Both the position numbers and the translations under genes were made by a program. The notes under the pieces are model-generated. The model ran no database searches, was not told where the DNA came from, and was given only the letters and a program-made list of their open reading frames with translations. DNA of 64,000 bases from Fodinibacter luteus. GTDB taxonomy: Bacteria > Actinomycetota > Actinomycetes > Actinomycetales > Dermatophilaceae. Of the stretch, positions 23,817 through 31,434 are shown piece after piece. How positions within the stretch are numbered: position 1 is the first letter of the stretch; every line of letters begins with the position of its first letter. Location of the stretch: contig NZ_BAABGM010000001.1 of the NCBI RefSeq assembly GCF_039541575.1, forward strand, positions 124,001-188,000, written 5' to 3'.

Positions 23817-24317
23817 ATGGCCGCTGACGATGTCGACCGTATCGTCTCCGCGTGGCGCCGCGAACGTCCTGACCTCGACGTCACGCCACTCGAGGTGTTC
23901 TCGCGCGTCTCGCGCCTGGCCCGCCGGCTCGACCTGGCGCGCGGCACGGCCTTCGCCGAGTACGGCCTCGACGGGTGGGAGTTCGACGTGCTGTCGGCTC
24001 TGCGCCGGGCCGGGAGCCCGTACGAGCTGAGCCCGGGCCAGCTCGTCGCCGAGACCCTCGTGACGAGCGGCACGATGACCAACCGCGTCGACCGGCTCGC
24101 CGCGCGCGGCTACGTCGAGCGCCACCCCGACCCCACCGACCGCCGCGGCGTGCTCGTGCGGCTCACCCCGAGCGGCATGGCCGTCGTCGACGCCGCCCTG
24201 TCGGACCTCCTCGCCCACGAGCACGACCTGCTCGCCGAGCTCGGGGTCGGTGAGCGGGGGGAGCTCGCCGGGCTGCTCCGCCGGCTGTTGCGCCCCTTCG
24301 AGTCCGACGCGGGCTGA
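23817..24317 (+). CDS. MarR-family regulator
   Basis: A 166-residue winged-helix regulator. The core shows LSPGQLVAETLVTSGTMTNRVDRLAARGYVERHPDPTDRRGVLVRLTPSGMAVV, the MarR recognition helix and wing (about 66-120). The N-terminus is slightly longer than usual. The palindrome at 23785-23797 suggests autoregulation. It is divergent to the methyltransferase at 23634, which it might also control. The ligand is unknown. Confidence 0.9.
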   Translation: MAADDVDRIVSAWRRERPDLDVTPLEVFSRVSRLARRLDLARGTAFAEYGLDGWEFDVLSALRRAGSPYELSPGQLVAETLVTSGTMTNRVDRLAARGYVERHPDPTDRRGVLVRLTPSGMAVVDAALSDLLAHEHDLLAELGVGERGELAGLLRRLLRPFESDAG

Positions 24318-24330
24318 GCCACCAGCGGCG

Positions 24331-24443
24331 CGCCCGAGGCGCGTCACACCACCGCCCGACGTACGTCACACCCCCGCACGACGCACACCAGCCCATCCGC
24401 CCGACGTACGTCACACCATCCGCCCGACGCACGTCACACCACC
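24331..24443. repeat. Five 22-23-bp tandem repeats upstream of iron-box promoter
   Basis: Units start at 24331, 24353, 24375, 24398 and 24421. They share CGCCCGAC, a GACGTACGTC-like palindrome and TCACACCA. The third unit is degenerate. The array ends 6 bases before the -35 of the next promoter. Spacing of about two helical turns would place bound proteins on one face of the DNA. Confidence 0.8.
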
Positions 24444-24448
24444 GTCGC

Positions 24449-24477
24449 TTGAGAGGTAAGGCTTACCTCACTACTCT
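24449..24477 (+). promoter_or_regulatory. Promoter with IdeR/DtxR-type iron box
   Basis: TTGAGA (24449-24454) and TACTCT (24472-24477) are 17 bases apart. Between them lies AGAGGTAAGGCTTACCTCA (24452-24470), with perfect 8-base arms GAGGTAAG/CTTACCTC around one central base. It agrees with 14 of 19 positions of the DtxR/IdeR consensus. Transcription would start near 24484, exactly at the GTG, giving a leaderless mRNA. Repression by iron-loaded IdeR/DtxR is expected. Confidence 0.7.
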
Positions 24478-24483
24478 CGCCGT

Positions 24484-27381
24484 GTGCCCGTCCCCCCCAC
24501 CGCGCGACCCACCCCCGCCGCGACCCTCCCCACCCCGCGGACTCAGGGGAACTCCGCGGGCTCAGGAGGGCACGGCATCCTGAGTGGGCGAAGTGCTCCT
24601 GACTTCGCGGTCGGGGACCTCGGCGGGTGGCTCGGTACGCCGGTCCGGGTCGGCACGCCGGCGGATGCCGTGCCGGCACCTCCCGCGGACCTGGCGGATG
24701 CCGTGCCGGCACCTCCCGCGGACCCGGCGGGTGCCGTGGCCGCACGTCCCGCGGACCCGGCGGACGCCGCGGTGTCGACGAGCCCGGCGGACCCCTCGGC
24801 GCCGGCCGTCCACCACCGGGCGGCCGACGGCTCCCTCGAGACGCTGACCCGGGGCGACCTCGCCGACCGGGTGCACGCCACCGCACGGCTGCTCGCCGGA
24901 GCGCGGCGCCTCGTCCACGTCCACGGCAGCCAGACGCTCGGCAGCCTCGTCGGCTACCTCGCCGCCCACGCGGCCGGGCACGCCGTGCTCCTCAGCCCGC
25001 CCGGGTCCCCTGCCGCGGCCCTCGCCGCCACGTGGGACCCGGACGTCACCGTCGACGCCGAGGGCGCCGTCGAGGTGCACCGCGAGCACCCCGCCCGCGC
25101 GCTCCACCCCGACCTCGCCCTGCTCCTGAGCACGAGCGGGTCGAGCGGGTCGCCCCGGCTCGTCCGCCTCTCGTGGGACAACCTGCGCAGCAACGCCACG
25201 GCGATCGCCGACTACCTCGCCATCCGGCCCACCGACCGCGCCGTGACGAGCCTGCCGCTGCACTACTGCTACGGGCTGAGCGTCGTGCACAGCCACCTCC
25301 TCGTCGGCGCCTCGGTCGTGCTCACCGACCTCTCGGTGGCCGACGACTGCTTCTGGCGGCTCGCGCGCGACACCGGGGTCACGACGCTCTCGGGCGTTCC
25401 CCACACCTTCGAGCTGCTCGACCGCGCCGGCTTCGCGGCGATGGACCTGCCGCACCTGCGCACGGTGACCCAGGCGGGCGGGCGCCTCGACCCCGACCGC
25501 GTCGTGCAGCTCGCCACCCTGGGCCGTCGACGCGGCTGGGACCTGTTCGTCATGTACGGCCAGACCGAGGCGACCGCGCGGATGGCCTACCTCCCGCCGG
25601 ACCTCGCGCTCGAGCACCCGGACGCCGTCGGGGTGCCCGTGCCCGGCGGCCGGGTCGACGTCGTCGACGGCGAGATCGTCTACTCCGGCCCGAACGTCAT
25701 GCTCGGCTACGCCACGACCGGCTCCGACCTCGCCCTCGGCCGCACCGTCGACCGGCTGCACACGGGCGACCTGGGCCGGTGGAACGCCGCCGGCCTGCTC
25801 GAGGTCACCGGGCGGCGCTCGCGCGTCGCGAAGGTCCTCGGCCACCGCGTCGACCTCGACCACGTCGAGCGCACCCTGCGCGCCGAGGGCTGCGACGTGC
25901 GCTGCGTCGACGGCGGCGAGTCGCTCGTGCTGTGCGCCGCCGGGACGACCGACCCGGGCGACCGGCCCCGGCTCGCCGACCGCGCGAGCCGGCGGGCCGG
26001 CATCCCGACGCGCTGCGTGCGGGTCCTCGCGCCGGGCGACCTCGGCCTCGACTCGCTGCCCCACCTGCCGACCGGGAAGGTCGACTACGCCACGCTCACC
26101 GGGCTCGCGGCATCCGCGCCCCCGCCCGAGGAGCCGTCCGCGGCCTCGGGCACGCTGCGCGAGCGCTACGCCGCGCTGCTCGGCCTCGCCGCCGTCGCGC
26201 CGGAGGACTCGTTCACCTCGCTCGGCGGCGACTCGCTCTCCTATGTCGAGGTCTCGCTCCACGTCGAGGAGCGGCTCGGGTACCTCCCGGCGGGCTGGCA
26301 CGTGCTGACGGTCGCCGAGCTCGAGGCGCTCGAGGCGGGTGCGGTCGCGGCGCTGCCGGATGCCGGGGACGTCGCCGGCGCGCGGGACGGTTCGGCTGCC
26401 GGGCCCGTCGGCGGCGTGCGGCGCCGCGCCTGGTTCGGCGGCCGGCTGCCGACCCGATCGGTCGAGACGAGCGTCGTGCTGCGCGCCGTCGCGATCCTGC
26501 TCATCGTCGGCACGCACGCCCACGTGTTCCGGCTCCAGGGCACCGCCCACGCCCTGCTCGTGCTCGTCGGCTGGAACCTGGCCCGCTTCCGGCTCGGGGA
26601 GGCACCGCGCGCCGAGCGGGTCCGAGGGCTGCTCATCGCCGTGCGCCGCATCGCCGCACCTGCCTTGGTGGTGGTGGCCGGCGCGCACCTGCTCACGGGG
26701 CAGTACGCCTGGTCGACGATGGCGCTGCTCAACTGGGCGTTCGGCGAGGAGCGGCTCGGCCCGGAATGGCGGTTCTGGTTCATCGAGGCCGCCGTGCTCG
26801 TGCTGCTCGCCGTCACGGCGGTCGTCGCGACGCCGTGGGGCGATCGCCTCGAGCGGCGCCACCCGCTGGGCGTCCCGCTCGGTCTCGCCGCGGTCGGGAT
26901 GGCGTGGTGGCAGGGGTGGCTCTTCCCCCCGGTGCCGCACATGCAGGGGTCGGCGCTCGTCGTGTCGTGGCTGTTCTGCCTGGGCTGGGCCGCCGCGAAG
27001 GCCCGCGGCCAGGCGCAGCGGCTCCTCGTGACGGCGGTCGCGGTGCCCACGATCGGGACGTTCTCGGGCAACCCGCGCCGCGACCTGCTGACCCTGACCG
27101 CGGCGTTGCTCGTCATCTGGGTGCCGACCCTGCGGGTGCCCCGCGCGGTCGTCCCGGCCTTGCACGTGCTCGCCGCGAGCTCGCTGTTCGTCTACGTGCT
27201 GCACTGGCAGGTGCTGCAGGCGATGCGCTCGACTCCGTGGCTCGGCTATGTCGCGGGACTGGTCGCCGGGGTCGCCTACTGGTGGGTGTGGACGCGCGGG
27301 CCGGGCCTCGTCCGTGCCTCGCGGACCCGGCGGCTCGAGTCACCGGATGCCGCCCAGGCTGGCCTGCTCCGAGTCGAGTGA
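24484..27381 (+). CDS. Adenylation domain - carrier - membrane acyltransferase fusion
   Basis: A 965-residue protein. Residues about 100-540 form an acyl/aminoacyl-adenylating enzyme, with LLSTSGSSGSPRLVRLS (A3, about 216), YGQTEATARM (about 358) and LHTGDLGRW (A7). A carrier domain follows with LGGDSLSY (phosphopantetheine Ser about 584). The C-terminal third (about 660-945) has some ten membrane helices in acyltransferase-3/OafA style (HAHVFRLQ, WFIEAAVLVLL, YVLHWQV). The N-terminal 100 residues are low complexity, contain 11-codon repeats (ADAVPAPPADP) and overlap a REP-like unit, so the true start could be later. An iron box controls it. It may activate an acid, load it on its carrier and transfer it to a membrane or surface acceptor. 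The substrate is unknown; a DltA-like role is an alternative. Confidence 0.8.
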   Translation: MPVPPTARPTPAATLPTPRTQGNSAGSGGHGILSGRSAPDFAVGDLGGWLGTPVRVGTPADAVPAPPADLADAVPAPPADPAGAVAARPADPADAAVSTSPADPSAPAVHHRAADGSLETLTRGDLADRVHATARLLAGARRLVHVHGSQTLGSLVGYLAAHAAGHAVLLSPPGSPAAALAATWDPDVTVDAEGAVEVHREHPARALHPDLALLLSTSGSSGSPRLVRLSWDNLRSNATAIADYLAIRPTDRAVTSLPLHYCYGLSVVHSHLLVGASVVLTDLSVADDCFWRLARDTGVTTLSGVPHTFELLDRAGFAAMDLPHLRTVTQAGGRLDPDRVVQLATLGRRRGWDLFVMYGQTEATARMAYLPPDLALEHPDAVGVPVPGGRVDVVDGEIVYSGPNVMLGYATTGSDLALGRTVDRLHTGDLGRWNAAGLLEVTGRRSRVAKVLGHRVDLDHVERTLRAEGCDVRCVDGGESLVLCAAGTTDPGDRPRLADRASRRAGIPTRCVRVLAPGDLGLDSLPHLPTGKVDYATLTGLAASAPPPEEPSAASGTLRERYAALLGLAAVAPEDSFTSLGGDSLSYVEVSLHVEERLGYLPAGWHVLTVAELEALEAGAVAALPDAGDVAGARDGSAAGPVGGVRRRAWFGGRLPTRSVETSVVLRAVAILLIVGTHAHVFRLQGTAHALLVLVGWNLARFRLGEAPRAERVRGLLIAVRRIAAPALVVVAGAHLLTGQYAWSTMALLNWAFGEERLGPEWRFWFIEAAVLVLLAVTAVVATPWGDRLERRHPLGVPLGLAAVGMAWWQGWLFPPVPHMQGSALVVSWLFCLGWAAAKARGQAQRLLVTAVAVPTIGTFSGNPRRDLLTLTAALLVIWVPTLRVPRAVVPALHVLAASSLFVYVLHWQVLQAMRSTPWLGYVAGLVAGVAYWWVWTRGPGLVRASRTRRLESPDAAQAGLLRVE
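24539..24610. repeat. Second copy of REP-like dispersed repeat
   Basis: This 72-base segment aligns along its length with 1843-1914 and shares the 18-mer AGTGCTCCTGACTTCGCG. It also contains CTCAGGA/TCCTGAG inverted repeats. It lies inside the predicted 5' coding region of the adenylation protein (about codons 19-42). Confidence 0.55.
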
Positions 27382-27434
27382 GCACAACACGCCCGGGATG
27401 CAGGAGCCCCACCGGCGTGTTGCGCTCACTCGAC
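27373..27434. terminator. Bidirectional hairpin between convergent genes
   Basis: A 21-base stem with one mismatch (27373-27393 with 27414-27434) and a 20-base loop. The stop codon of the upstream gene (27379-27381) is inside the left arm. It separates the adenylation gene from the convergent ABC-F gene. Confidence 0.7.
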
Positions 27435-27499
27435 TGCAGCCCGACGGCGACGCCGCCCTTCATGTCGACGGCCCGGCACCGGCCGGACACCCCTGACTC

Positions 27500-29413
27500 T
27501 CAGCCGATGACCTCGGCCGCCTCGAGCCACTCGAGCTCGAGCACCTCGCGCTCGTCGACGATCTCGCGCAGCTCGCGGTTGAGCGTGAGGACGCGCTCGT
27601 GGTCCGTCGCCGCCGCGAGCATCGCCGCGTGCACCCGCTCCTCGCGCACGGAGAGCCGGGCGAGCTGCTTCTCGACGCGCGCCATCGCCTTGCGGGCCTC
27701 GCGGGCCTGCGCGGGCGAGACGGCGGATGCCGCGCCCGTGCCACCCCCGCTCGGGTCGCCGCCGGGGGCCGCCGAGCCCGAGGCGGCGCCCGGGCCGGCG
27801 AGGGCGGCCGTCGTGGACGCCGCAGCCGCAGCCGCAGCCGCAGCGGCAGCCGAGCGCCCGGCATCCCAGGAGGCCGCCGGCCCGCCCGCGGCCGCGGCCC
27901 GCAGCCGCAGGTACTCCTCGACACCCCCCGGGAGGTCGCGCAGGCGGCCGTCGCCGAGGAGCGCGACCTGGCGGTCGCACACCCGCTCGAGCAGGTAGCG
28001 GTCGTGCGAGACGACGACGAGGGTTCCGGCCCACCCGTCGAGGAGGTCCTCGAGCGAGGTGAGCGTCTCGATGTCGAAGTCGTTCGTCGGCTCGTCGAGG
28101 AGCAGGACGTTGGGCTCGTCCATGAGCAGCCGGGTCAGCTGGAGCCGGCGGCGCTCCCCGCCGGAGAGGTCGCCGACCCGGGTCTGCTGGCGCGGCCCGG
28201 TGAAGCCGAGCCGCTGCGCGAGCTGCGCCGCCGTGAGCTCCCTGGAGCCGAACCGCACGACCGACCGGACGTCCTCGACCGCCTCGATGACCCGCCGCTC
28301 GGCCCACGCCTCGAGCTCGCGGACCTCCTGCGAGAGCATCGCGAGGCGTACCGTGACGCCGACCGTGCGCCGACCGCCGGCGAGGGGCGCCTCGCCGGCG
28401 ATGGCGCGCAGCAGGGTCGACTTCCCGGCGCCGTTGACCCCGACGACGCCGGTGCGCTCGCCGGGCGCGAGTCGCCACGTGACGTCGTCGAGGAGCACCC
28501 GGTCGCCGACGGTGATCCGGGCGTCGAGGAGGTCGACGACGTCCTTGCCCAGCCTGGTCGTCGCGAACCGCACGAGCTCGACGTCGTCGCGCGGCGGGGG
28601 TTCGTCGGCGATGAGAGCGTTCGCCGCGTCGATGCGGAACTTCGGCTTGCTCGTGCGGGCCGGGGGTCCTCGGCGCAGCCAGGCGAGCTCCTTGCGCAGG
28701 AGGTTGTCGCGCCGCTCGGCGACGACGCCGGCCTGCCGCTCGCGCTCGGCCTTGGCGAGGACGTAGGCCGCGTACCCACCCTCGTAGGAGTGCACCGCGC
28801 CCGAGTCGACCTCCCAGGTCCGGGTCGCGACGGCGTCGAGGAACCACCGGTCGTGGGTGATGGCGACGACGGCGTTGTCGGGGCGGGCGTGCCGGGTGAC
28901 GAGGTGGTCGGCGAGCCAGGCGACGCCCTCGACGTCGAGGTGGTTCGTCGGCTCGTCGAGCAGCAGCAGGTCGGGGGCCGCGACGAGCAGCCCCGCGAGG
29001 GCCACCCGCCGGCGCTCCCCGCCCGACAGCGGGCCCACCGGTGCCGACAGCCCGCCGACGACCGGGGCGTCGAGGCCACCGAGGAGGCCGCTGAGCACGT
29101 CTCGGATGCGCGGGTCGGAGGCCCACACGTGCTCGGGGAGGTCGCCGAGCACGCTGGCCCGCACGGTCGCGAACGGGTCGAGCTCGTCGTCCTGGGTGAG
29201 CACCCCGACGGTGAGCCCGCCGACCCGGGCCACCCGCCCGGCGTCGACCTCCCGGATGCCGGCGAGGACGCGCAGCAGGGTCGTCTTGCCGCCGCCGTTG
29301 CGCCCGACGACGCCGATCCGGTCGCCGCCGCCGACACCGAGGGAGATGCCGTCGAGCACCTGGGCGGTGCCGAGCGCGAGGGACGCGCGCTCGACCGAGA
29401 CGAGGTTGGCCAC
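27500..29413 (-). CDS. ABC-F ATPase, Uup-like
   Basis: A 637-residue soluble protein with two ABC nucleotide-binding domains. The first has GRNGGGKTTLL (Walker A), PLSGGERRRVALAGLL and LLLLDEPTNHLD. The second has GVNGAGKSTLL, DLSGGERRRLQLTRLL and VLLLDEPTNDFD. The interdomain linker (PPARTSKPKFRIDAANAL) and a C-terminal coiled coil (ARKAMARVEKQLARLSVREERVHAAM) point to the Uup/ribosome-associated group rather than drug export. A polyalanine run (about 540-550) joins the last two parts. It starts one base after the ispE stop, so it is last in the rpfB-ksgA-ispE operon. Confidence 0.9.
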   Translation of the reverse strand: MANLVSVERASLALGTAQVLDGISLGVGGGDRIGVVGRNGGGKTTLLRVLAGIREVDAGRVARVGGLTVGVLTQDDELDPFATVRASVLGDLPEHVWASDPRIRDVLSGLLGGLDAPVVGGLSAPVGPLSGGERRRVALAGLLVAAPDLLLLDEPTNHLDVEGVAWLADHLVTRHARPDNAVVAITHDRWFLDAVATRTWEVDSGAVHSYEGGYAAYVLAKAERERQAGVVAERRDNLLRKELAWLRRGPPARTSKPKFRIDAANALIADEPPPRDDVELVRFATTRLGKDVVDLLDARITVGDRVLLDDVTWRLAPGERTGVVGVNGAGKSTLLRAIAGEAPLAGGRRTVGVTVRLAMLSQEVRELEAWAERRVIEAVEDVRSVVRFGSRELTAAQLAQRLGFTGPRQQTRVGDLSGGERRRLQLTRLLMDEPNVLLLDEPTNDFDIETLTSLEDLLDGWAGTLVVVSHDRYLLERVCDRQVALLGDGRLRDLPGGVEEYLRLRAAAAGGPAASWDAGRSAAAAAAAAAAASTTAALAGPGAASGSAAPGGDPSGGGTGAASAVSPAQAREARKAMARVEKQLARLSVREERVHAAMLAAATDHERVLTLNRELREIVDEREVLELEWLEAAEVIG

Positions 29414-30343
29414 TTAGTCGACCCGGTGGTGGATGACGTGGGCCCCGTGCACGGGGCCGCTCGCCCGCCGGACGTCGCGCACGACGCCGCTGGCCGTCAG
29501 GGCCACCGCGAGGTCGATGCCCGCCTCGTTGTCCTCGACGAGGAAGGCCGTCGTCGGGCCGGAGCCGGACACGATGCCCCCGAGCGCGCCGTACTCCATC
29601 CCGGCCGAGAGCACCTCCCCGAGGTCCGGGCGGAGCGACAGCGCGGCATCCTGCAGGTCGTTCGCGAGCTGCGGCGCGAGCTCGTGGGGGTCCCCGCTGC
29701 GCAGCGCGCTCATCAGGGCCGGGTTGGCCACCGGGTCGGGCACCGGTGTCGAGCCCCGCAGGCGGTCGCACTCGGCGTAGACGGCCGGGGTCGGCAGCCC
29801 ACCCTCGGCGAGGGCGAAGACCCAGTGGTAGGTGCCGCGGGCCAGCACCGGGGCGAGCAGCTCGCCGCGCCCGCTGCCCACGGCGGTGCCCCCGGCGACG
29901 AGGAACGGCACGTCGCTGCCGAGCTGGCTCGCGAGCTCCTCGAGCTCCTCACGGTCCAGGCCGAGCTCCCAGAGGTGGTCGAGGGCGACGAGCGTGGCGG
30001 CGGCGTCGGCCGAGCCGCCGGCCATCCCGCCGGCGACGGGGATCCCCTTGCGGATCGAGATGTGCACCGGCTCGACGTCGAAGCGCGCGTCGACGAGGCG
30101 GGCGGCGCGCATCGCGAGGTTGTCCGCGTTCTCGGGAACCCCGTGCGCGAGCGGGCCGTGGACGCTGACCCCCCACTCCTCCGCAGCGGCAACGGTGACG
30201 TCGTCGTAGAGGCTCACGGCCTGGAAGACCGTGGACAAAGCGTGGTAGCCGTCGTCGAGGCGGGGCCCGACGAGGAGCTCGAGGTTGACCTTGGCGGGGA
30301 CGCGCGCCGTCACGGGGGCGGGCACGAGGGAGGCCGAGGTCAT
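29414..30343 (-). CDS. ispE: 4-Diphosphocytidyl-2-C-methyl-D-erythritol kinase
   Basis: A 309-residue GHMP kinase of the non-mevalonate isoprenoid pathway, phosphorylating CDP-ME. Visible features are VPAKVNLELLVG with the substrate-binding K-x-N and DGYH, the ATP loop GIPVAGGMAGGSADAAATLVALD (about 98-120), and the C-terminal GGIVSGSGPTTAFLVED. ATG at 30343 is used; a GTG two codons upstream is possible. It is located between ksgA and the ABC-F gene, the conserved actinobacterial order. Confidence 0.95.
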   Translation of the reverse strand: MTSASLVPAPVTARVPAKVNLELLVGPRLDDGYHALSTVFQAVSLYDDVTVAAAEEWGVSVHGPLAHGVPENADNLAMRAARLVDARFDVEPVHISIRKGIPVAGGMAGGSADAAATLVALDHLWELGLDREELEELASQLGSDVPFLVAGGTAVGSGRGELLAPVLARGTYHWVFALAEGGLPTPAVYAECDRLRGSTPVPDPVANPALMSALRSGDPHELAPQLANDLQDAALSLRPDLGEVLSAGMEYGALGGIVSGSGPTTAFLVEDNEAGIDLAVALTASGVVRDVRRASGPVHGAHVIHHRVD

Positions 30344-30356
30344 GCGCACACCCTAG

Positions 30357-31343
30357 TCAGGCGCGAGGCCCCCCGGAGACCCGTGCGCGGGCCGAGGCGA
30401 TCGCCGCGAAAGCGGCCACGTCGAGCTGCTCACCACGGGTGCGCGGGTCGACTCCGGCCGCGACGAGGGCCTCCTCGGCGAGCGCCGGTGAGCCCGCCCA
30501 GGGGGCGAGGGCGGCCCGCAGCGTCTTGCGGCGCTGGGCGAACGCGGCGTCGACGCAGGCGAACACCTCCTCGCGGGTCGCGACGCTCGGCGGCGGCTCG
30601 CGCCGGGTCAGCGCGACGAGCCCGGAGTCGACGTTGGGCACCGGCCAGAACACGCTGCGGGACACCTGGCCGGCGAGCCGGACGTCGGCGTACCAGGCGG
30701 CCTTGACGCTCGGGACGCCGTACGTCCTCGACCCCGGCCCGGCGGCGAGGCGCTCGGCGACCTCGAGCTGCACCATGACGAGGAGGGTCCGCAGGGTGTC
30801 GAAGAGCTCGAGGAAGCGCAGCACGACCGGGACCGAGACGTTGTACGGCAGGTTGGCGACGAGCGCGGTGGGCGCCGCGCCGGGCAGCGCGCTCACCGCG
30901 AGGGCGTCGGCGTGCACGACCTCGAGCCGGTGGGCGAGCGCCGGCGCGTGCCGGAACACGGTCTCGGGCAGGGCCGCGGCGAGCACGGGGTCGACCTCGA
31001 CGGCGACGACCCGCTCGACGGCCGGCAGCAGGGCGAGGGTCAGGGAGCCGAGCCCCGGCCCGACCTCGACGACGGTGTCGTTCGAACCGACCTCGGCGAC
31101 GCGCACGATGCGACGCACCGTGTTGCCGTCGACGACGAAGTTCTGTCCCCACTGCTTCGTCGGCCGGATGCCGTGGCGCGCCGCGAGCTCGCGGATCTCA
31201 CCGGCCCCGAGCAGTGAGGCCTCGGGGCCGGGGCGGACGGCGTCGGGCCTGGGGATGGAGGGGGCGGCCCCGGGCGGGGAGCCCTCGGGGCCGGGGCGAT
31301 CGGCGTCGGCCCCGGGGAGGGAGGCGTCGGGCCGCTCGGTCAT
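30357..31343 (-). CDS. rsmA: 16S rRNA A1518/A1519 dimethyltransferase
   Basis: A 328-residue KsgA/RsmA enzyme that dimethylates two adenines near the 3' end of 16S rRNA. The SAM motif is VVEVGPGLGSLTLALL, and the catalytic motif NLPYNVSVPV (N-L-P-Y) is intact. QWGQNFVVD marks the conserved N-terminus. A preceding 45-residue extension is rich in Pro/Gly/Asp repeats (PGADADRPGPEGSPPGA) and is not part of the family. The gene is also known as ksgA. It lies 14 bases upstream of the ispE start. Confidence 0.95.
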   Translation of the reverse strand: MTERPDASLPGADADRPGPEGSPPGAAPSIPRPDAVRPGPEASLLGAGEIRELAARHGIRPTKQWGQNFVVDGNTVRRIVRVAEVGSNDTVVEVGPGLGSLTLALLPAVERVVAVEVDPVLAAALPETVFRHAPALAHRLEVVHADALAVSALPGAAPTALVANLPYNVSVPVVLRFLELFDTLRTLLVMVQLEVAERLAAGPGSRTYGVPSVKAAWYADVRLAGQVSRSVFWPVPNVDSGLVALTRREPPPSVATREEVFACVDAAFAQRRKTLRAALAPWAGSPALAEEALVAAGVDPRTRGEQLDVAAFAAIASARARVSGGPRA

Positions 31344-31373
31344 GGGCTCACCCTAGCCACGCCCCCGACAGCG

Positions 31374-31421
31374 GAACGTGGGTGAAGACCGTCGCCTCGG
31401 CGACGGTCTTCACCCACGTTC
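31374..31421 (-). terminator. 21-bp perfect hairpin between rpfB and ksgA
   Basis: Positions 31374-31394 and 31401-31421 are perfectly complementary, with loop CCTCGG. It lies 14 bases past the rpfB stop and 30 bases before the ksgA start. It would strongly attenuate read-through into ksgA, or stabilise processed ends. Confidence 0.7.
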
Positions 31422-31434
31422 GCAGGCCTGGGGG

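Noticed and set aside
24331..24443. CRISPR array
   Set aside because: The 22-23-base units are contiguous, with no unique spacers between repeats, and no cas genes are present.
24562..27204. Long minus-strand frame opposite the adenylation protein
   Set aside because: No recognisable motif, while the plus strand encodes complete adenylation, carrier and membrane domains.
27599..30706. Long plus-strand frame opposite the ABC-F and ispE genes
   Set aside because: Composition is typical of an antisense shadow (Asp/Glu/Arg/Gly-rich), and both minus-strand genes are complete and conserved.
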